64,000 nucleotides of DNA from Gemmatimonadaceae bacterium (GTDB lineage Bacteria; Gemmatimonadota; Gemmatimonadetes; Gemmatimonadales; Gemmatimonadaceae): contig JBBEBQ010000019.1 of NCBI GenBank assembly GCA_040882285.1, positions 1 through 64,000 on the forward strand, given 5' to 3'. Below the pieces are notes generated by a model. The model made no database searches. It had not been told where the DNA came from and saw only the letters and a list, made by a program, of their open reading frames with translations. A program made the position numbers and the translations under genes. Shown here piece after piece: positions 1 to 8,072 of the stretch (its first letter is position 1; the number at the start of each line of letters is the position of its first letter).

Positions 1-100
1 TTTCGAGCTGGCGGCAGTAGCTTAACTCACTGTCCACTAAACCCGGCGCAGCTCACTCACGCGGGTCACTTCGCGGATTGTAGCAAGTCGCGTAGAGAAC

Positions 101-415
101 GTGTTGCGGCGGTTCGAAGCAGCAGCGCAAGGAGAAGCACAATTGTGTGCCGCGCTTCAGGCCACTGTCCGAGACGCTGCAATTGCACCACTGTGGATGG
201 CCGCTGAGGCTGAGGTAAAAGAAGTCATTGCAACCGCGGATTATGGACGAGCACTCCAGATCTTCAGCCACAAGGGTCTCGTCGAGCTAGTCGGCAACGT
301 CTTTGGCCTCAAGACCAGCCAATTCGTCCGTCTCGTGAAGCAGCTCCTCCTCAGCGACCAACGCGCACCAACTCTAGTCGCGCTGCGGATTAACCTGCCG
401 ACGATAGCCTTTTGA
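101..415 (+). CDS. hypothetical protein, possible gene-cassette ORF
   Basis: A 104-residue reading frame starting with GTG. I do not recognise a family. The product is mixed alpha-helical in character, with a central KGLVELVGNVFGL stretch and a basic C-terminal half. No convincing ribosome binding site precedes the GTG, and the frame is open back to about position 41, so the start is uncertain and the protein may be the tail of something longer. What supports it is position: it stops 21 bases before a well-formed attC site (436-574), the spacing expected for the ORF of an integron gene cassette. Base composition is lower in GC than the core genes further right. It may also be non-coding. Confidence 0.35.
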   Translation: MLRRFEAAAQGEAQLCAALQATVRDAAIAPLWMAAEAEVKEVIATADYGRALQIFSHKGLVELVGNVFGLKTSQFVRLVKQLLLSDQRAPTLVALRINLPTIAF

Positions 416-435
416 CGGACACCTCGTGTGCCGCT

Positions 436-574
436 GTCTAACCGAGCGTTGGTGCCGATGGCGCTATCCGGGAAGCGACCGCGGGCGGCCGGAATGAGCG
501 CACCGATCTGACTGGCGCGCCCGCCCGCGGACGCCTCTATTCGAAGCGCCGCAGCACAACGCCGTTCGTTAGGC
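436..574. other. attC recombination site (integron cassette, site 1)
   Basis: Outer boxes GTCTAAC (436-442) and GTTAGGC (568-574) match the integron consensus RYYYAAC / GTTRRRY. Inner boxes GCGTTGGTGC (446-455) and GCACAACGC (554-562) are complementary except for one unpaired G, the extrahelical base expected in attC. Inside, GGCGCT (460-465) pairs with AGCGCC (545-550), and CCGCGGGCGG (479-488) pairs perfectly with CCGCCCGCGG (521-530), so the whole 139 bp folds into one long arm. Length is at the upper end of the usual attC range. An ORF ends 21 bases upstream and another starts 13 bases downstream, as in cassette arrays. Confidence 0.8.
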
Positions 575-586
575 ACTTCAACAACT

Positions 587-1213
587 ATGACTGCTCTGAT
601 GGAATTCAACGAACGGCTACAGCTCTTCAACTCCAAAGTCGAGTTGTTGTCACAGCGATCGTTCTTCGGCCATCTGACGTCTCAGCCGACGAATGTTCGC
701 CTTAAGTGGGACCGGGATACAGGGTGGGAGTCGTCGTTTGCGGGCCCGGCGGACGAGTCAATTGAAGCTTCCGTTCTTACCATCCGGCAGTTCATGCAAG
801 ACAACGACCCGATCTCGATCAGGAACGTGGCGAACTCATACGTAACGAGTGGAGTTGACCAATCCACCATTGACGAGTACCAGAAAGTGAGGGGGTGGCT
901 CAACGACTATCTGGATCGCGAATCGAACCTTGGCGTGGCCGAAGGGAAACAGCTGACGAACCGCGAGATCCTTTTCACCTTTGTCTACGGCGGCCTAGCT
1001 CATTCATCTGAGCCCTACCATTCGAGATATCGCGGCTTAATGGGAAGTCCATTCGCGAGTCTCTTGAAAGTCTTGTTCGTTGAGGTGCTGGGCAAGTTCA
1101 TGTCTACCTTGAGGATGCTCGCCACGGTGAACCGTCGTGTGATCAATCCCGAGGGAACCGGTGCTCATTCACCACCGGCGGACGATGCGAGCGCTATCGC
1201 GCCGAGTGCCTGA
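587..1213 (+). CDS. hypothetical protein, gene-cassette ORF
   Basis: A 208-residue soluble protein of unknown function. The ATG at 587 lies 13 bases after the GTTAGGC box of attC site 1, and the TGA stop (1211-1213) sits inside the left box of a second attC-like site (1208-1318), so the gene fills exactly one integron-style cassette. The sequence is largely helical, with a moderately hydrophobic segment near residues 160-180 and a proline/serine/alanine-rich tail. I see no signal peptide, catalytic motif or nucleotide-binding loop. Phage-defence and toxin-antitoxin roles are common among such cassettes, but nothing in this sequence assigns one. Reading through both flanking sites makes a real gene likely; function unknown. 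Confidence 0.65.
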   Translation: MTALMEFNERLQLFNSKVELLSQRSFFGHLTSQPTNVRLKWDRDTGWESSFAGPADESIEASVLTIRQFMQDNDPISIRNVANSYVTSGVDQSTIDEYQKVRGWLNDYLDRESNLGVAEGKQLTNREILFTFVYGGLAHSSEPYHSRYRGLMGSPFASLLKVLFVEVLGKFMSTLRMLATVNRRVINPEGTGAHSPPADDASAIAPSA

Positions 1214-1318
1214 CACCGCGTTGCTGCTGCCGGCACGTGCCTTTGGAAGCAGCTGGCTCACTTCGCTCGCCTGCGGCATCTTTCGCGATGCGCCCCGGCA
1301 GAACGCGGATGGATAGGC
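1208..1318. other. degenerate attC-like site (site 2)
   Basis: Same geometry as site 1 (3 bases between left boxes, 5 between right boxes). Left box GCCTGAC (1208-1214), right box GATAGGC (1312-1318): each differs from consensus at one base of the key AAC/GTT triplets. Inner boxes GCGTTGCTGC and GCAGAACGC pair with one unpaired G at the same place as in site 1; flanking bases extend the pairing (CCGCGTT 1216-1222 with AACGCGG 1302-1308, CTGCCGG 1227-1233 with CCGGCAG 1295-1301). The changed triplets suggest a site that is inactive or decaying. Confidence 0.5.
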
Positions 1319-1348
1319 GGGTGTACCGATGTGTAACCTGAGCCCACA

Positions 1349-1885
1349 ATGGCGGTCGACCGGCAGTACGGACTCATAGAGCGGCTGGACAGGCACCTTG
1401 ACGAGACGCTTACGCGCTTCGACGAAGCACGTACGCCCATCTGGGAAAGCCAAGCTGACGTTGGGAGGACTTTAGTAACCCTTGCTTCAGGGTCACTCGT
1501 AATAAGTATCACGTGGGTGCAGTTTTTGGTTACCAAGGTGCCACACCCCGAATGGCGACTGCTTCTGATCACATCATGGAGTCTGTTCGCATTAACAGTC
1601 ATTCTCGCAGCAGCTCGCCAAGGTTGGTCTGGACGCGCGCGATCATATCGTCTTGGGTTTGAGCGCCGTCGCGGGGACCTGCGTGCAGTGATAGCGCGCA
1701 TTGACGCAGCCGGTGGAGGCAGCGACGAAATAGATGCCGCTATCGCGACAGTCGTGGAGGAGGCCAATAGGTATCCGGCAAGCGCAGTGCGCGTTTACAA
1801 CGGTATCTCGCACGTGATGTTTTGGTCCTTCGCGATTGGGTTGATCTCGCTGTTAGGGTTTGCCTTGAGGAATCTGCCTTTTTGA
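1349..1885 (+). CDS. small membrane protein, unknown function
   Basis: A 178-residue protein with two adjacent hydrophobic segments (about residues 45-65 and 70-88), a basic middle region rich in arginine, and a third hydrophobic segment near the C-terminus (about 155-175). The N-terminal 40 residues are charged and probably helical, giving an inner-membrane protein with cytoplasmic domains. The layout loosely recalls SLATT-type or other small defence-associated membrane proteins, but I cannot place it in a family. It starts 31 bases after the right box of attC-like site 2 and would be the next cassette; I found no attC on its downstream side, where 168 bases separate it from the restriction gene transcribed toward it. 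Confidence 0.6.
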   Translation: MAVDRQYGLIERLDRHLDETLTRFDEARTPIWESQADVGRTLVTLASGSLVISITWVQFLVTKVPHPEWRLLLITSWSLFALTVILAAARQGWSGRARSYRLGFERRRGDLRAVIARIDAAGGGSDEIDAAIATVVEEANRYPASAVRVYNGISHVMFWSFAIGLISLLGFALRNLPF

Positions 1886-2053
1886 CTGCGCTACGCACGC
1901 TCAAGTTCCAACCCACCGCTCGCATGTCATCCAGCCGCGTGAGCCGCAGGTGGCGAGAACCCACCGCCCTGATGGCGTGTAGAGTGGCACGCATGCCGCA
2001 ATGCGCGGCGTCGGGCTTTACCGCGATGGTAGAGATGCAGTTCTGACGGTGAG

Positions 2054-4660
2054 CTACAGCGTTCCGGAAGGGGTCTCGTCCGGGTAGTTCTTGGCCAAGG
2101 CCCCTTCGTAGAGAGCGCGCGCTTCGAGCGCTTCCTCGATCGCCTTCCGAACATCCACACGCGTCAGGTCGAGCACCCGCAGTTTCCCCTTGACCTCGGC
2201 GACCGCCTCAACTCGCCTGAATGCATCGGGGTGCGTCGCGGCGTAACGGGCTAATCCCTGCAGCTTGGCCAATGCATCAGCCCAAGCGACGCTATGCGGA
2301 TCCACGATGTCCACCACGATCCTGCCCTTCGAGTCCTCGGCGAAGAACAGGAAGTCGGGCCGAAGAGTCTTCGTGTCGTCACCATCCATGTAGGCCACGC
2401 CCAGTGAATCCTGCGTGGGCCGACCGGGATTCCGGTACCAGAACCGGAAGCCGTCGCGCTTCATCTCAGCACGGAGCACGGCCCGCTCCCACTCGTTCAG
2501 CTCGGCCGGATAGGCTCCCTGGCCGTCGCAGAGCACATGGTTCTCGTATGCCTGCAGCTTCGTTTCGCTACCATCCTTCTCGCGCGCGGCGGTCAACTCC
2601 CATCGCGACACGGGTCGCGCGAGATCAACGTCCTGCGGCTCGCGGCTGAGCGCTCTGATCTCGCGGTAAGCCTCCTGCCGGTCGTCGGGCAGCTCCTTGA
2701 TTTGCTCCCGGTACTTCCTCAGCCATTCCTCCGCGAGCTTCGTGGCCTCGGCGTCGATGTACACGTCCAGGTTCTGCATCAGTCCCAGCGCGCCGATGTC
2801 CTCGCGCGCCTCGATCAACGCATCATCGAAGTCGTACTCTTTCTCGGGTTTCTGCCGCGCGCGGTGCTCCGTGTAGGTGCGGGCGATATCCGGGCTGATG
2901 ATGCGCGCGGTGCGGCGGTACGCATCGTTGATGACGACTGCATCCGCCTCCGTCTGGAATGACCGGAACTCCGTTACCTGCGCCTTGACGTGGAGAACAA
3001 TCGTTCGGCCCTCGACAGTCTTCACCGATTCTCGTTTGGACTTGAACTCGTAGGGATTCTTTGCGATGAATGCATCGAGCGCCTTGTGCATCGCCGCGTG
3101 CGCTTTCTGCCCCGCCTTCGGCAACAAGGCATCCATCGCCAGCTCGTGCGCGAGCGCGGTCAGGCGCTTCGGCGGCCTCGCGCCGTGCTGAGGGCGCGTC
3201 TGTGACGGTAGGGAAGTGAACACGTCCCAGATCACGGCGGTCACCGCCGGGTTGGGCTTCATTTCGACCGGATTGATAAGGATGCGGCCAAGCGGTGGTA
3301 CGTCTCCGCCTCCCTGCATCAACGCATCCACGACGTCCTTGACTGCCTTCTCGTCGAAGAACGGAAGCAGGCAGTCCACGGAGTTGAGACGGTCGTTGCC
3401 GGGAATGCGGCGGGCGAGCGGCGTGCGTACCATGCGCCCAAGTAACTGGGTGATGTGTGTGGGGTCCTTTGCGGGCCGGAACGAGACCATCACCTCGGCG
3501 CGCGGGCAGTCCCAGCCCGTGCTGATGGCGTCCTTGGCGAGGAGCACGCGCACCCAGGTGGCGTCCTGCACGCGCTCGGGGGAGATGTAGGGGACGGTGT
3601 GCCTGCCGAAAGTCTGCGTGGTGTGCTCACCGAACACGTGCGCAATGCAATCCTCGGGAAGGTCGGACCACCGCTGAAAGATCGTGTCGAGCCACTGCCC
3701 GACCTCATTGGGGTTCGGCGTATTCGGCACCTGGAGGACCATTAGCGGCACGACACTCTCGCCGCTTTCCTGCTCTTTGCCGTACTTCGCCCACTCGGTG
3801 GCGGATTCCCGGAGCTTGTCCGTGGCGAGCCGCACCAGAACGGTATCGAACTGGCCTTCCTCGTCGGGGATGTCCACAACGATGGTGTCCTTCAGCAGCC
3901 CCGAGTCCTGGACCCGGGCGGCGTCCACCTGCACTCCCGGAAGCGTCGTGCGCCCCATTGCGCCTTCCATCGCGCGGTTGAACCGCTCGACCGTAGCGGA
4001 AATGCCGAGCACGACGGGGACCCCCGGCACGCCCTTCTCGCCGTTGATGAGCCGCTTCACGAGGGTGGATTTCTCGATTTCCGCGGCCCGACTGGGCTTG
4101 CCCATACCGCGGTGCGCCTCGTCCAGCACGAGGTAGAGCGTGAGCGACGGGTCCTCGATGGTGTTGCGGATGGTGTCCCAGATCGTGTGCGCGCGCATAT
4201 CGGCGCGCATCTGGGGGAAGCCATGCTGGTCCTCCTCACTCTGATCGAAGCCGCGAACGAGCCGACTGTTCTTGCCGAGCTTCTGCGTGTTGAGGAAGTA
4301 GATCTTCCCGGGCTCGAATCGTTGGCGATGAAAGCTGTTGTCAACCACCACCATATCCGTGCTGCGGAGCCGGTCGGCGGACGCCATCAGGCGAAAGCGC
4401 GTCTGTTCGTTCAGGGATGGGTCGTCGCTGAACCAGATCACGACAGCACCGGGGTCGGCGTCGAAGTCATAGTCATCGTCGCCGTGGAACAGCGCCTCGA
4501 ATACCGCCGCCGCCATGACCGTCTTGCCCGCGCCGGTGGGCGCGGTGAGCGAGAAGGCATGTCGTTCGCTTTCCTCGCGCCAGCGCTTCCGCGCCTTACG
4601 AACGCTGGCGAGGATCTCGCGGACCGCATCGTCCTGATAGTCCTTGAGGGTGACCTTCAT
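2054..4660 (-). CDS. type III restriction enzyme-like helicase (Res subunit)
   Basis: An 868-residue superfamily 2 helicase, the expected size for a type III Res subunit. Walker A PTGAGKT is at residues 41-47, the DEAH box at 180-183, followed by an ISATVERF motif, the GWDCPRAEVMVSFR segment and the arginine-bearing QLLGRMVRTPLARR of motif VI. The C-terminal domain holds RPDFLFF then, about ten residues later, VVDIVDPH, where a PD-(D/E)XK nuclease would have its acid-X-lysine; no lysine is seen at that point, so nuclease activity is uncertain. The gene overlaps the methylase gene by four bases (ATGA), so they are translated as a pair. Together they should translocate on and cut DNA lacking the Mod methylation. 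A helicase-only defence role is an alternative. Confidence 0.85.
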   Translation of the reverse strand: MKVTLKDYQDDAVREILASVRKARKRWREESERHAFSLTAPTGAGKTVMAAAVFEALFHGDDDYDFDADPGAVVIWFSDDPSLNEQTRFRLMASADRLRSTDMVVVDNSFHRQRFEPGKIYFLNTQKLGKNSRLVRGFDQSEEDQHGFPQMRADMRAHTIWDTIRNTIEDPSLTLYLVLDEAHRGMGKPSRAAEIEKSTLVKRLINGEKGVPGVPVVLGISATVERFNRAMEGAMGRTTLPGVQVDAARVQDSGLLKDTIVVDIPDEEGQFDTVLVRLATDKLRESATEWAKYGKEQESGESVVPLMVLQVPNTPNPNEVGQWLDTIFQRWSDLPEDCIAHVFGEHTTQTFGRHTVPYISPERVQDATWVRVLLAKDAISTGWDCPRAEVMVSFRPAKDPTHITQLLGRMVRTPLARRIPGNDRLNSVDCLLPFFDEKAVKDVVDALMQGGGDVPPLGRILINPVEMKPNPAVTAVIWDVFTSLPSQTRPQHGARPPKRLTALAHELAMDALLPKAGQKAHAAMHKALDAFIAKNPYEFKSKRESVKTVEGRTIVLHVKAQVTEFRSFQTEADAVVINDAYRRTARIISPDIARTYTEHRARQKPEKEYDFDDALIEAREDIGALGLMQNLDVYIDAEATKLAEEWLRKYREQIKELPDDRQEAYREIRALSREPQDVDLARPVSRWELTAAREKDGSETKLQAYENHVLCDGQGAYPAELNEWERAVLRAEMKRDGFRFWYRNPGRPTQDSLGVAYMDGDDTKTLRPDFLFFAEDSKGRIVVDIVDPHSVAWADALAKLQGLARYAATHPDAFRRVEAVAEVKGKLRVLDLTRVDVRKAIEEALEARALYEGALAKNYPDETPSGTL

Positions 4661-6783
4661 CCTTCGCTCCCGTTAGCGAAGGCGAAATTCGTCAGGTAGG
4701 ACTCGTACAGGCGAACCGATTCCACACCCTCTGGCAGTCGTCGCGCGAGCGCCTGGAAGCGGCGCTCGTCGTCAGTGACGATGTAGGCGATGCGCAGATC
4801 CTTGCTCTTGCGGACCGCCTTAAGAAACGGCGTCGCCTCGTCGAGCTCCGTAAGCAGCCCGTACGTGTCCACCACTTTCCAGCCGGCGGTAGGAATCTTC
4901 TCGATGCGCCGCCCTCGGCTGCCCGCGCGCATCCAGAGCAGTGGTGCGATGCGGGCGAAGGCCACGTGGTGGCTGACCGCAACCGGCGTCTCGTAGGTGA
5001 GTGTGAAGAACTCAGCGTTCTCCTCGAAGCCATCGGACATCGGGAATTCATCCATGAATTTGTAGGCGCCATCGAGGAGTTCGCCTTCTGGGGTCGTTCC
5101 ACTAATGGCAGCGGCGATCCGCGGCTTCGTGATATGGTCGCAGATGCCCATCCGCTCCCAATCTGGATCGCCCGGGCGAAGCCCCTTGTTTCGCAAGCCG
5201 TCGTGCTCAACGGCGGCAACTTCGTTGTTCGTTACGGAGATGCACTGACGCCGACCACCATCCTGCTGGTTCAATCGCAGGATCGCATGAGCGGTGGTGC
5301 CGGACCCGGCAAAGAAGTCGAGTGCTACTGCGTTTTGCCTTTCGCCGACAAAGAAGCGAAGCGTGTCTTCGACTGCATAAAGAGACTTGGGGAATGGGAA
5401 TGATCGCTTCGGGAGGAGGTCAGCAAGCACCAGAGTGCCGCCCGTCTCCGCGTTGTGTGACGGTCTGACCCAGGTGGAGGTTGGGGTCTTGAGCTTGTCC
5501 GCCACATATTCTGCGATCACGCTATTGTCGGGTGCTCGGCCGACGACTGCCGCTCGACCCGACTCAATGTCCTCAATCTTCCCGGAGGTCATGTACGAGA
5601 TCTCCCACTCTTGTGGCTTGGTGGGCGTGTGACGACCAACGCGCACGAAGCCTTTCGCATGGATGACGCGCAATGCGGGCGCAGTCAGCCCCCAGTTCAT
5701 CTCGACTCCATTCTCGCGAATAGGGAAAACCGCGGTGCAGCCTTTTCGAGTCGGAGCGTCTGATCGGGGAACATGGTGAGGCAACGCATCGCCGACGTGT
5801 ACGATGTGGCCCTCTCGGCTGACATAAATCGGATAGAACTGCGCAGTCCCCCCCTTGGGCTTGCCCCGCGCTGACGCGGCATCGCTGCGTCGCAATGTTC
5901 TCCAAGGAACGCGAGTGCCGCCGCCAAAATCGGGGTCGACCTCCTTGCCCACGGTCGCAGTCCCGAGCATAACTATGAACAGGTACTCATCCGACCGAGC
6001 GAATCGTCCCGGTCGATGTCGCCCGCGTGGGTTTACAACGGTCGTTACCATCTCGATCACGCTTCCCAGGAACACCTGTTCGAGCAATAGGCCAAGTCTC
6101 AAGTACTCCTTTTCGTCGATTGTAACGATGAGTACTGAGTTTGACGGACTCAGTAATTCGCGAGCGAGAAGCAGTCGCCGTTCCATGAAGGCCAACCACT
6201 TACTGTGGCGATACAGATCGTCTTCCTCGACGTAATCATTGTTGTATTTCCAATCCCTAGCTCCACTGTTGTAAGGCGGATCGATGTAGATCGCGTCCAC
6301 CGTGCCGCGGTGCGACCACGTCAGTGCCTTGAGCGCGTGATAGTTCTCCGCATTGATCACTGTGTGATACGGCTTGTCGCCGCCGCGCTCCACCTTTCCC
6401 GTGCTCACCAGACCGGGATAGATGGTGTCCTTGAACTCGGCGACGACGACGAGGTCTTCGACGGGCACTGACTGCGTTTCCGGCGTCGCCGCGTCGAGTA
6501 GCACCAGGTCGGCGATTTTTCGTTTGCTGGCGGTGGCGATCTTCACTACGTGCCACAGACGCTGGTCACCCTTCTTCGTTGACCCGCGCTCGGGCAACAC
6601 TCTGACCTTGTCGCCCTTCCGGATAGGACGCAGCGGCAGCTCGACCGCCTCCGGCCGATGGCGCTCGAAATTCAACCCGAACGGCAGGCGCGACGACAGC
6701 GCCTTGAACTCCCGTTCGAGGTCCGCGCCCACCTGCGGGTCCTTGGCTTTTGCCTGGGCAATCAGGTCAGTCAGTCGAGACAC
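4657..6783 (-). CDS. type III-like DNA adenine methyltransferase (Mod subunit)
   Basis: A 708-residue DNA methyltransferase. DPPY (motif IV, residues 168-171, with YIDPPYNSG around it) comes before FAGSGTT (motif I, SAM binding, residues 491-497); this order marks the beta class, typical of type III Mod and N6-adenine methylation. The 300 residues between them contain the likely target-recognition domain. The first gene of a two-gene minus-strand operon with the Res helicase, it sets which site is recognised and protects host DNA. The flanks and the gene itself are lower in GC than the core genes to the right, consistent with transfer. An ATG start at 6783 is used; the next 200 bases upstream hold no clear gene. 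Confidence 0.88.
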   Translation of the reverse strand: MSRLTDLIAQAKAKDPQVGADLEREFKALSSRLPFGLNFERHRPEAVELPLRPIRKGDKVRVLPERGSTKKGDQRLWHVVKIATASKRKIADLVLLDAATPETQSVPVEDLVVVAEFKDTIYPGLVSTGKVERGGDKPYHTVINAENYHALKALTWSHRGTVDAIYIDPPYNSGARDWKYNNDYVEEDDLYRHSKWLAFMERRLLLARELLSPSNSVLIVTIDEKEYLRLGLLLEQVFLGSVIEMVTTVVNPRGRHRPGRFARSDEYLFIVMLGTATVGKEVDPDFGGGTRVPWRTLRRSDAASARGKPKGGTAQFYPIYVSREGHIVHVGDALPHHVPRSDAPTRKGCTAVFPIRENGVEMNWGLTAPALRVIHAKGFVRVGRHTPTKPQEWEISYMTSGKIEDIESGRAAVVGRAPDNSVIAEYVADKLKTPTSTWVRPSHNAETGGTLVLADLLPKRSFPFPKSLYAVEDTLRFFVGERQNAVALDFFAGSGTTAHAILRLNQQDGGRRQCISVTNNEVAAVEHDGLRNKGLRPGDPDWERMGICDHITKPRIAAAISGTTPEGELLDGAYKFMDEFPMSDGFEENAEFFTLTYETPVAVSHHVAFARIAPLLWMRAGSRGRRIEKIPTAGWKVVDTYGLLTELDEATPFLKAVRKSKDLRIAYIVTDDERRFQALARRLPEGVESVRLYESYLTNFAFANGSEG

Positions 6784-6990
6784 GTTCGCTCATTTGCTCC
6801 GGGAAGACGGACGCCGGCGATGCCGAGCACTGCCCGTCGCCAAAGAAACTAGTCGTTCTCGAAGAGCGCCACCGTCTCCGGCGCGGCAGGGAGGTTGACC
6901 GCAGGCTGCCACGCGGCAACTTCACACCGCCTGTCGGGTATTGATGTTGCGATTCCGGAAGCGATCGTAAGGTTCCAGCAGGGAGGCGCA

Positions 6991-7167
6991 ATGACGGAAC
7001 ACTGGACTCCGACCCTGTCAGAAGAGGGGTCAAAAGAAGTCTTTGCAGAGCAGCAGTCGCGTGAGGCGGAGACGCCGCAGCGGCGGGATATGCTCGAGCG
7101 CGTGCGAGCGGCATTTCGCGCGCTTGGTCGCCAGGATACTGAAAGGCGGGTCAGCACGGTCCGCTGA
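6991..7167 (+). CDS. small hypothetical ORF
   Basis: A 58-residue frame beginning ATG at 6991, chosen because GGGAGG lies 5-10 bases before it, the best ribosome binding site in the surrounding 400 bases. The product is acidic then basic and probably helical (glutamate/glutamine/arginine-rich, ending in a RVRAAFRALGRQ-like helix). No family recognised. It lies between the divergent methylase gene and the toxin-antitoxin pair and may be a small regulator, a remnant, or chance. Confidence 0.3.
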   Translation: MTEHWTPTLSEEGSKEVFAEQQSREAETPQRRDMLERVRAAFRALGRQDTERRVSTVR

Positions 7168-7244
7168 TCCGATTTCCACTCAAGTGCGTTATGGCGACAG
7201 GGCCAGCGGTTGCATATTCCGAGAACCTCCTCCAGTATCCAGTC

Positions 7245-7463
7245 ATGATTTCGCGCGCCATCGCCGTCGATGAACTGACTGCCGAAGAGCGACTCGAGCT
7301 CATCGGGCGGCTCTGGGATAGCCTGGACCCTGCTGCCGCCGCGCCCGTGACCGACGCGCTTGCCGCCGAGCTTGATCGCCGCGAGGCCGATGCCGACGCG
7401 ACCCCCGACGAAGGGGATGAGTGGCCTGAGGTGAAGGCCGCACTGAGCAAGAAGCTCTGGTAA
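7245..7463 (+). CDS. addiction-module antitoxin, RelB/PF09720-like
   Basis: A 72-residue protein whose core ELTAEERLELIGRLWDSL is the signature of the 'addiction module component' antitoxin family, followed by a short linker and an acidic WPEVKAAL tail that normally wraps the toxin. The frame is open upstream to an ATG at 7191, but family members begin just before the ELTAEER helix, so ATG 7245 is preferred. The stop TAA is directly abutted by the GTG of the toxin gene, giving translational coupling. Such antitoxins bind and neutralise the toxin and autorepress the operon. Confidence 0.85.
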   Translation: MISRAIAVDELTAEERLELIGRLWDSLDPAAAAPVTDALAAELDRREADADATPDEGDEWPEVKAALSKKLW

Positions 7464-7763
7464 GTGCGGACGTTGCGCGTCCGTCGCGTCGCGCGGCGCG
7501 AAATCGAGGCGGCGTTCGAATGGTACCTTGCACGGTCTCCGACGGCCGCGCGGCGATTCCTGGACGAAGTTGACCACGCGATCACGACGCTCCACGCCAA
7601 CCCTGAACGCCACGCCGTTGTTCGCGGCCGACTCCGCCGCGTGTTGCTGCGGCAATTTCCGTACGCCGTGTATTACAAGGTCTACCCCGCGACGATCAGC
7701 GTTGTCGGCGTGATTCACGGGCATCGCCACCCAGAGACCTGGCTGAAGCGTGCTGCGCCATAA
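7464..7763 (+). CDS. ParE/RelE-family toxin
   Basis: A 99-residue basic protein of the ParE/RelE fold: an N-terminal strand-helix (RVARREIEAAFEWYL), the RRFLDEVDHAI helix, then strands with RRVLLRQFPYAVYYKV and the C-terminal VVGVIHGHRHPETW that is characteristic of these toxins. The GTG start touches the antitoxin stop. The stop codon TAA (7761-7763) lies in the left box of an attC-like site, so the pair looks like an integron-cassette toxin-antitoxin module, a common cassette cargo that stabilises arrays. Target (gyrase or ribosome-bound mRNA) cannot be told from sequence alone. Confidence 0.88.
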   Translation: MRTLRVRRVARREIEAAFEWYLARSPTAARRFLDEVDHAITTLHANPERHAVVRGRLRRVLLRQFPYAVYYKVYPATISVVGVIHGHRHPETWLKRAAP

Positions 7764-7868
7764 CCAGCAATTGCAGCAGACGGCGCTTTCTGTCGGTAGC
7801 GGCTGGCGGTCTTCGCCCGCCAGCCGCATCATATGTGATGCGCCGCAGCTGAATTGCGGTCGTTATGC
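7758..7868. other. attC-like site following the toxin gene (site 3)
   Basis: Left box CCATAAC (7758-7764) and right box GTTATGC (7862-7868) keep the AAC and GTT triplets but deviate from RYYYAAC/GTTRRRY elsewhere. Inner boxes GCAATTGCAGC (7767-7777) and GCTGAATTGC (7848-7857) pair with a single unpaired G, the attC hallmark. The tip contains GCGGCTGGCGG facing CCGCCAGCCGC (about 7799-7826), an almost uninterrupted stem that could also act as a transcription terminator hairpin. Total 111 bp. Confidence 0.55.
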
Positions 7869-8067
7869 CGAGCCAGCCTTCGACCAACATCTCAGACACG
7901 CGGAGAATCCGATAAAGACGCTTGCCTCTGTTATGGCAATGTTCGCGTGCCTCGTCCGCATAACCGAGCTCGACCAGCGGAGTCAGGTGCTCACGCTGGA
8001 CGGCGGCTTCCGCGTGTATCGGCGAAACCGCAGGCAGTCGGTTCCAACGATCATGCCCGGCCGCTAG
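7869..8067 (+). pseudogene. PIN-domain (VapC-like) toxin remnant
   Basis: From 7918 to the TAG at 8065-8067 the frame encodes about 49 residues that match the end of a PIN ribonuclease: FACLVRITEL, VLTLDGGFRVYRR and VPTIMP correspond to the usual ADACLVR..TEL, VLTLDSDFRVYR and IP..MP blocks. The N-terminal two-thirds is missing, and the acidic residues expected in 'ADAC' and 'LDSDF' are replaced (FAC, LDGGF), so even the surviving active-site half is dead. It begins right after attC-like site 3 and ends five bases before the next gene. Confidence 0.65.
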
Positions 8068-8072
8068 CTGCG

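Noticed and set aside
20-26. GCTTAAC at the window edge as the left box of another attC
   Set aside because: No matching GTTRRRY box or complementary inner boxes before the next ORF.
1886-2053. A third attC after the small membrane protein
   Set aside because: No AAC/GTT box pair or complementary inner boxes could be found in these 168 bases.
6849-7832. 327-codon open frame on the minus strand across the toxin-antitoxin pair
   Set aside because: It lies antisense to two clearly recognisable TA genes, has no family-like motifs over most of its length and reflects GC-rich codon bias. Only its last 25 residues (about 6849-6925) look protein-like and could be an old gene end.
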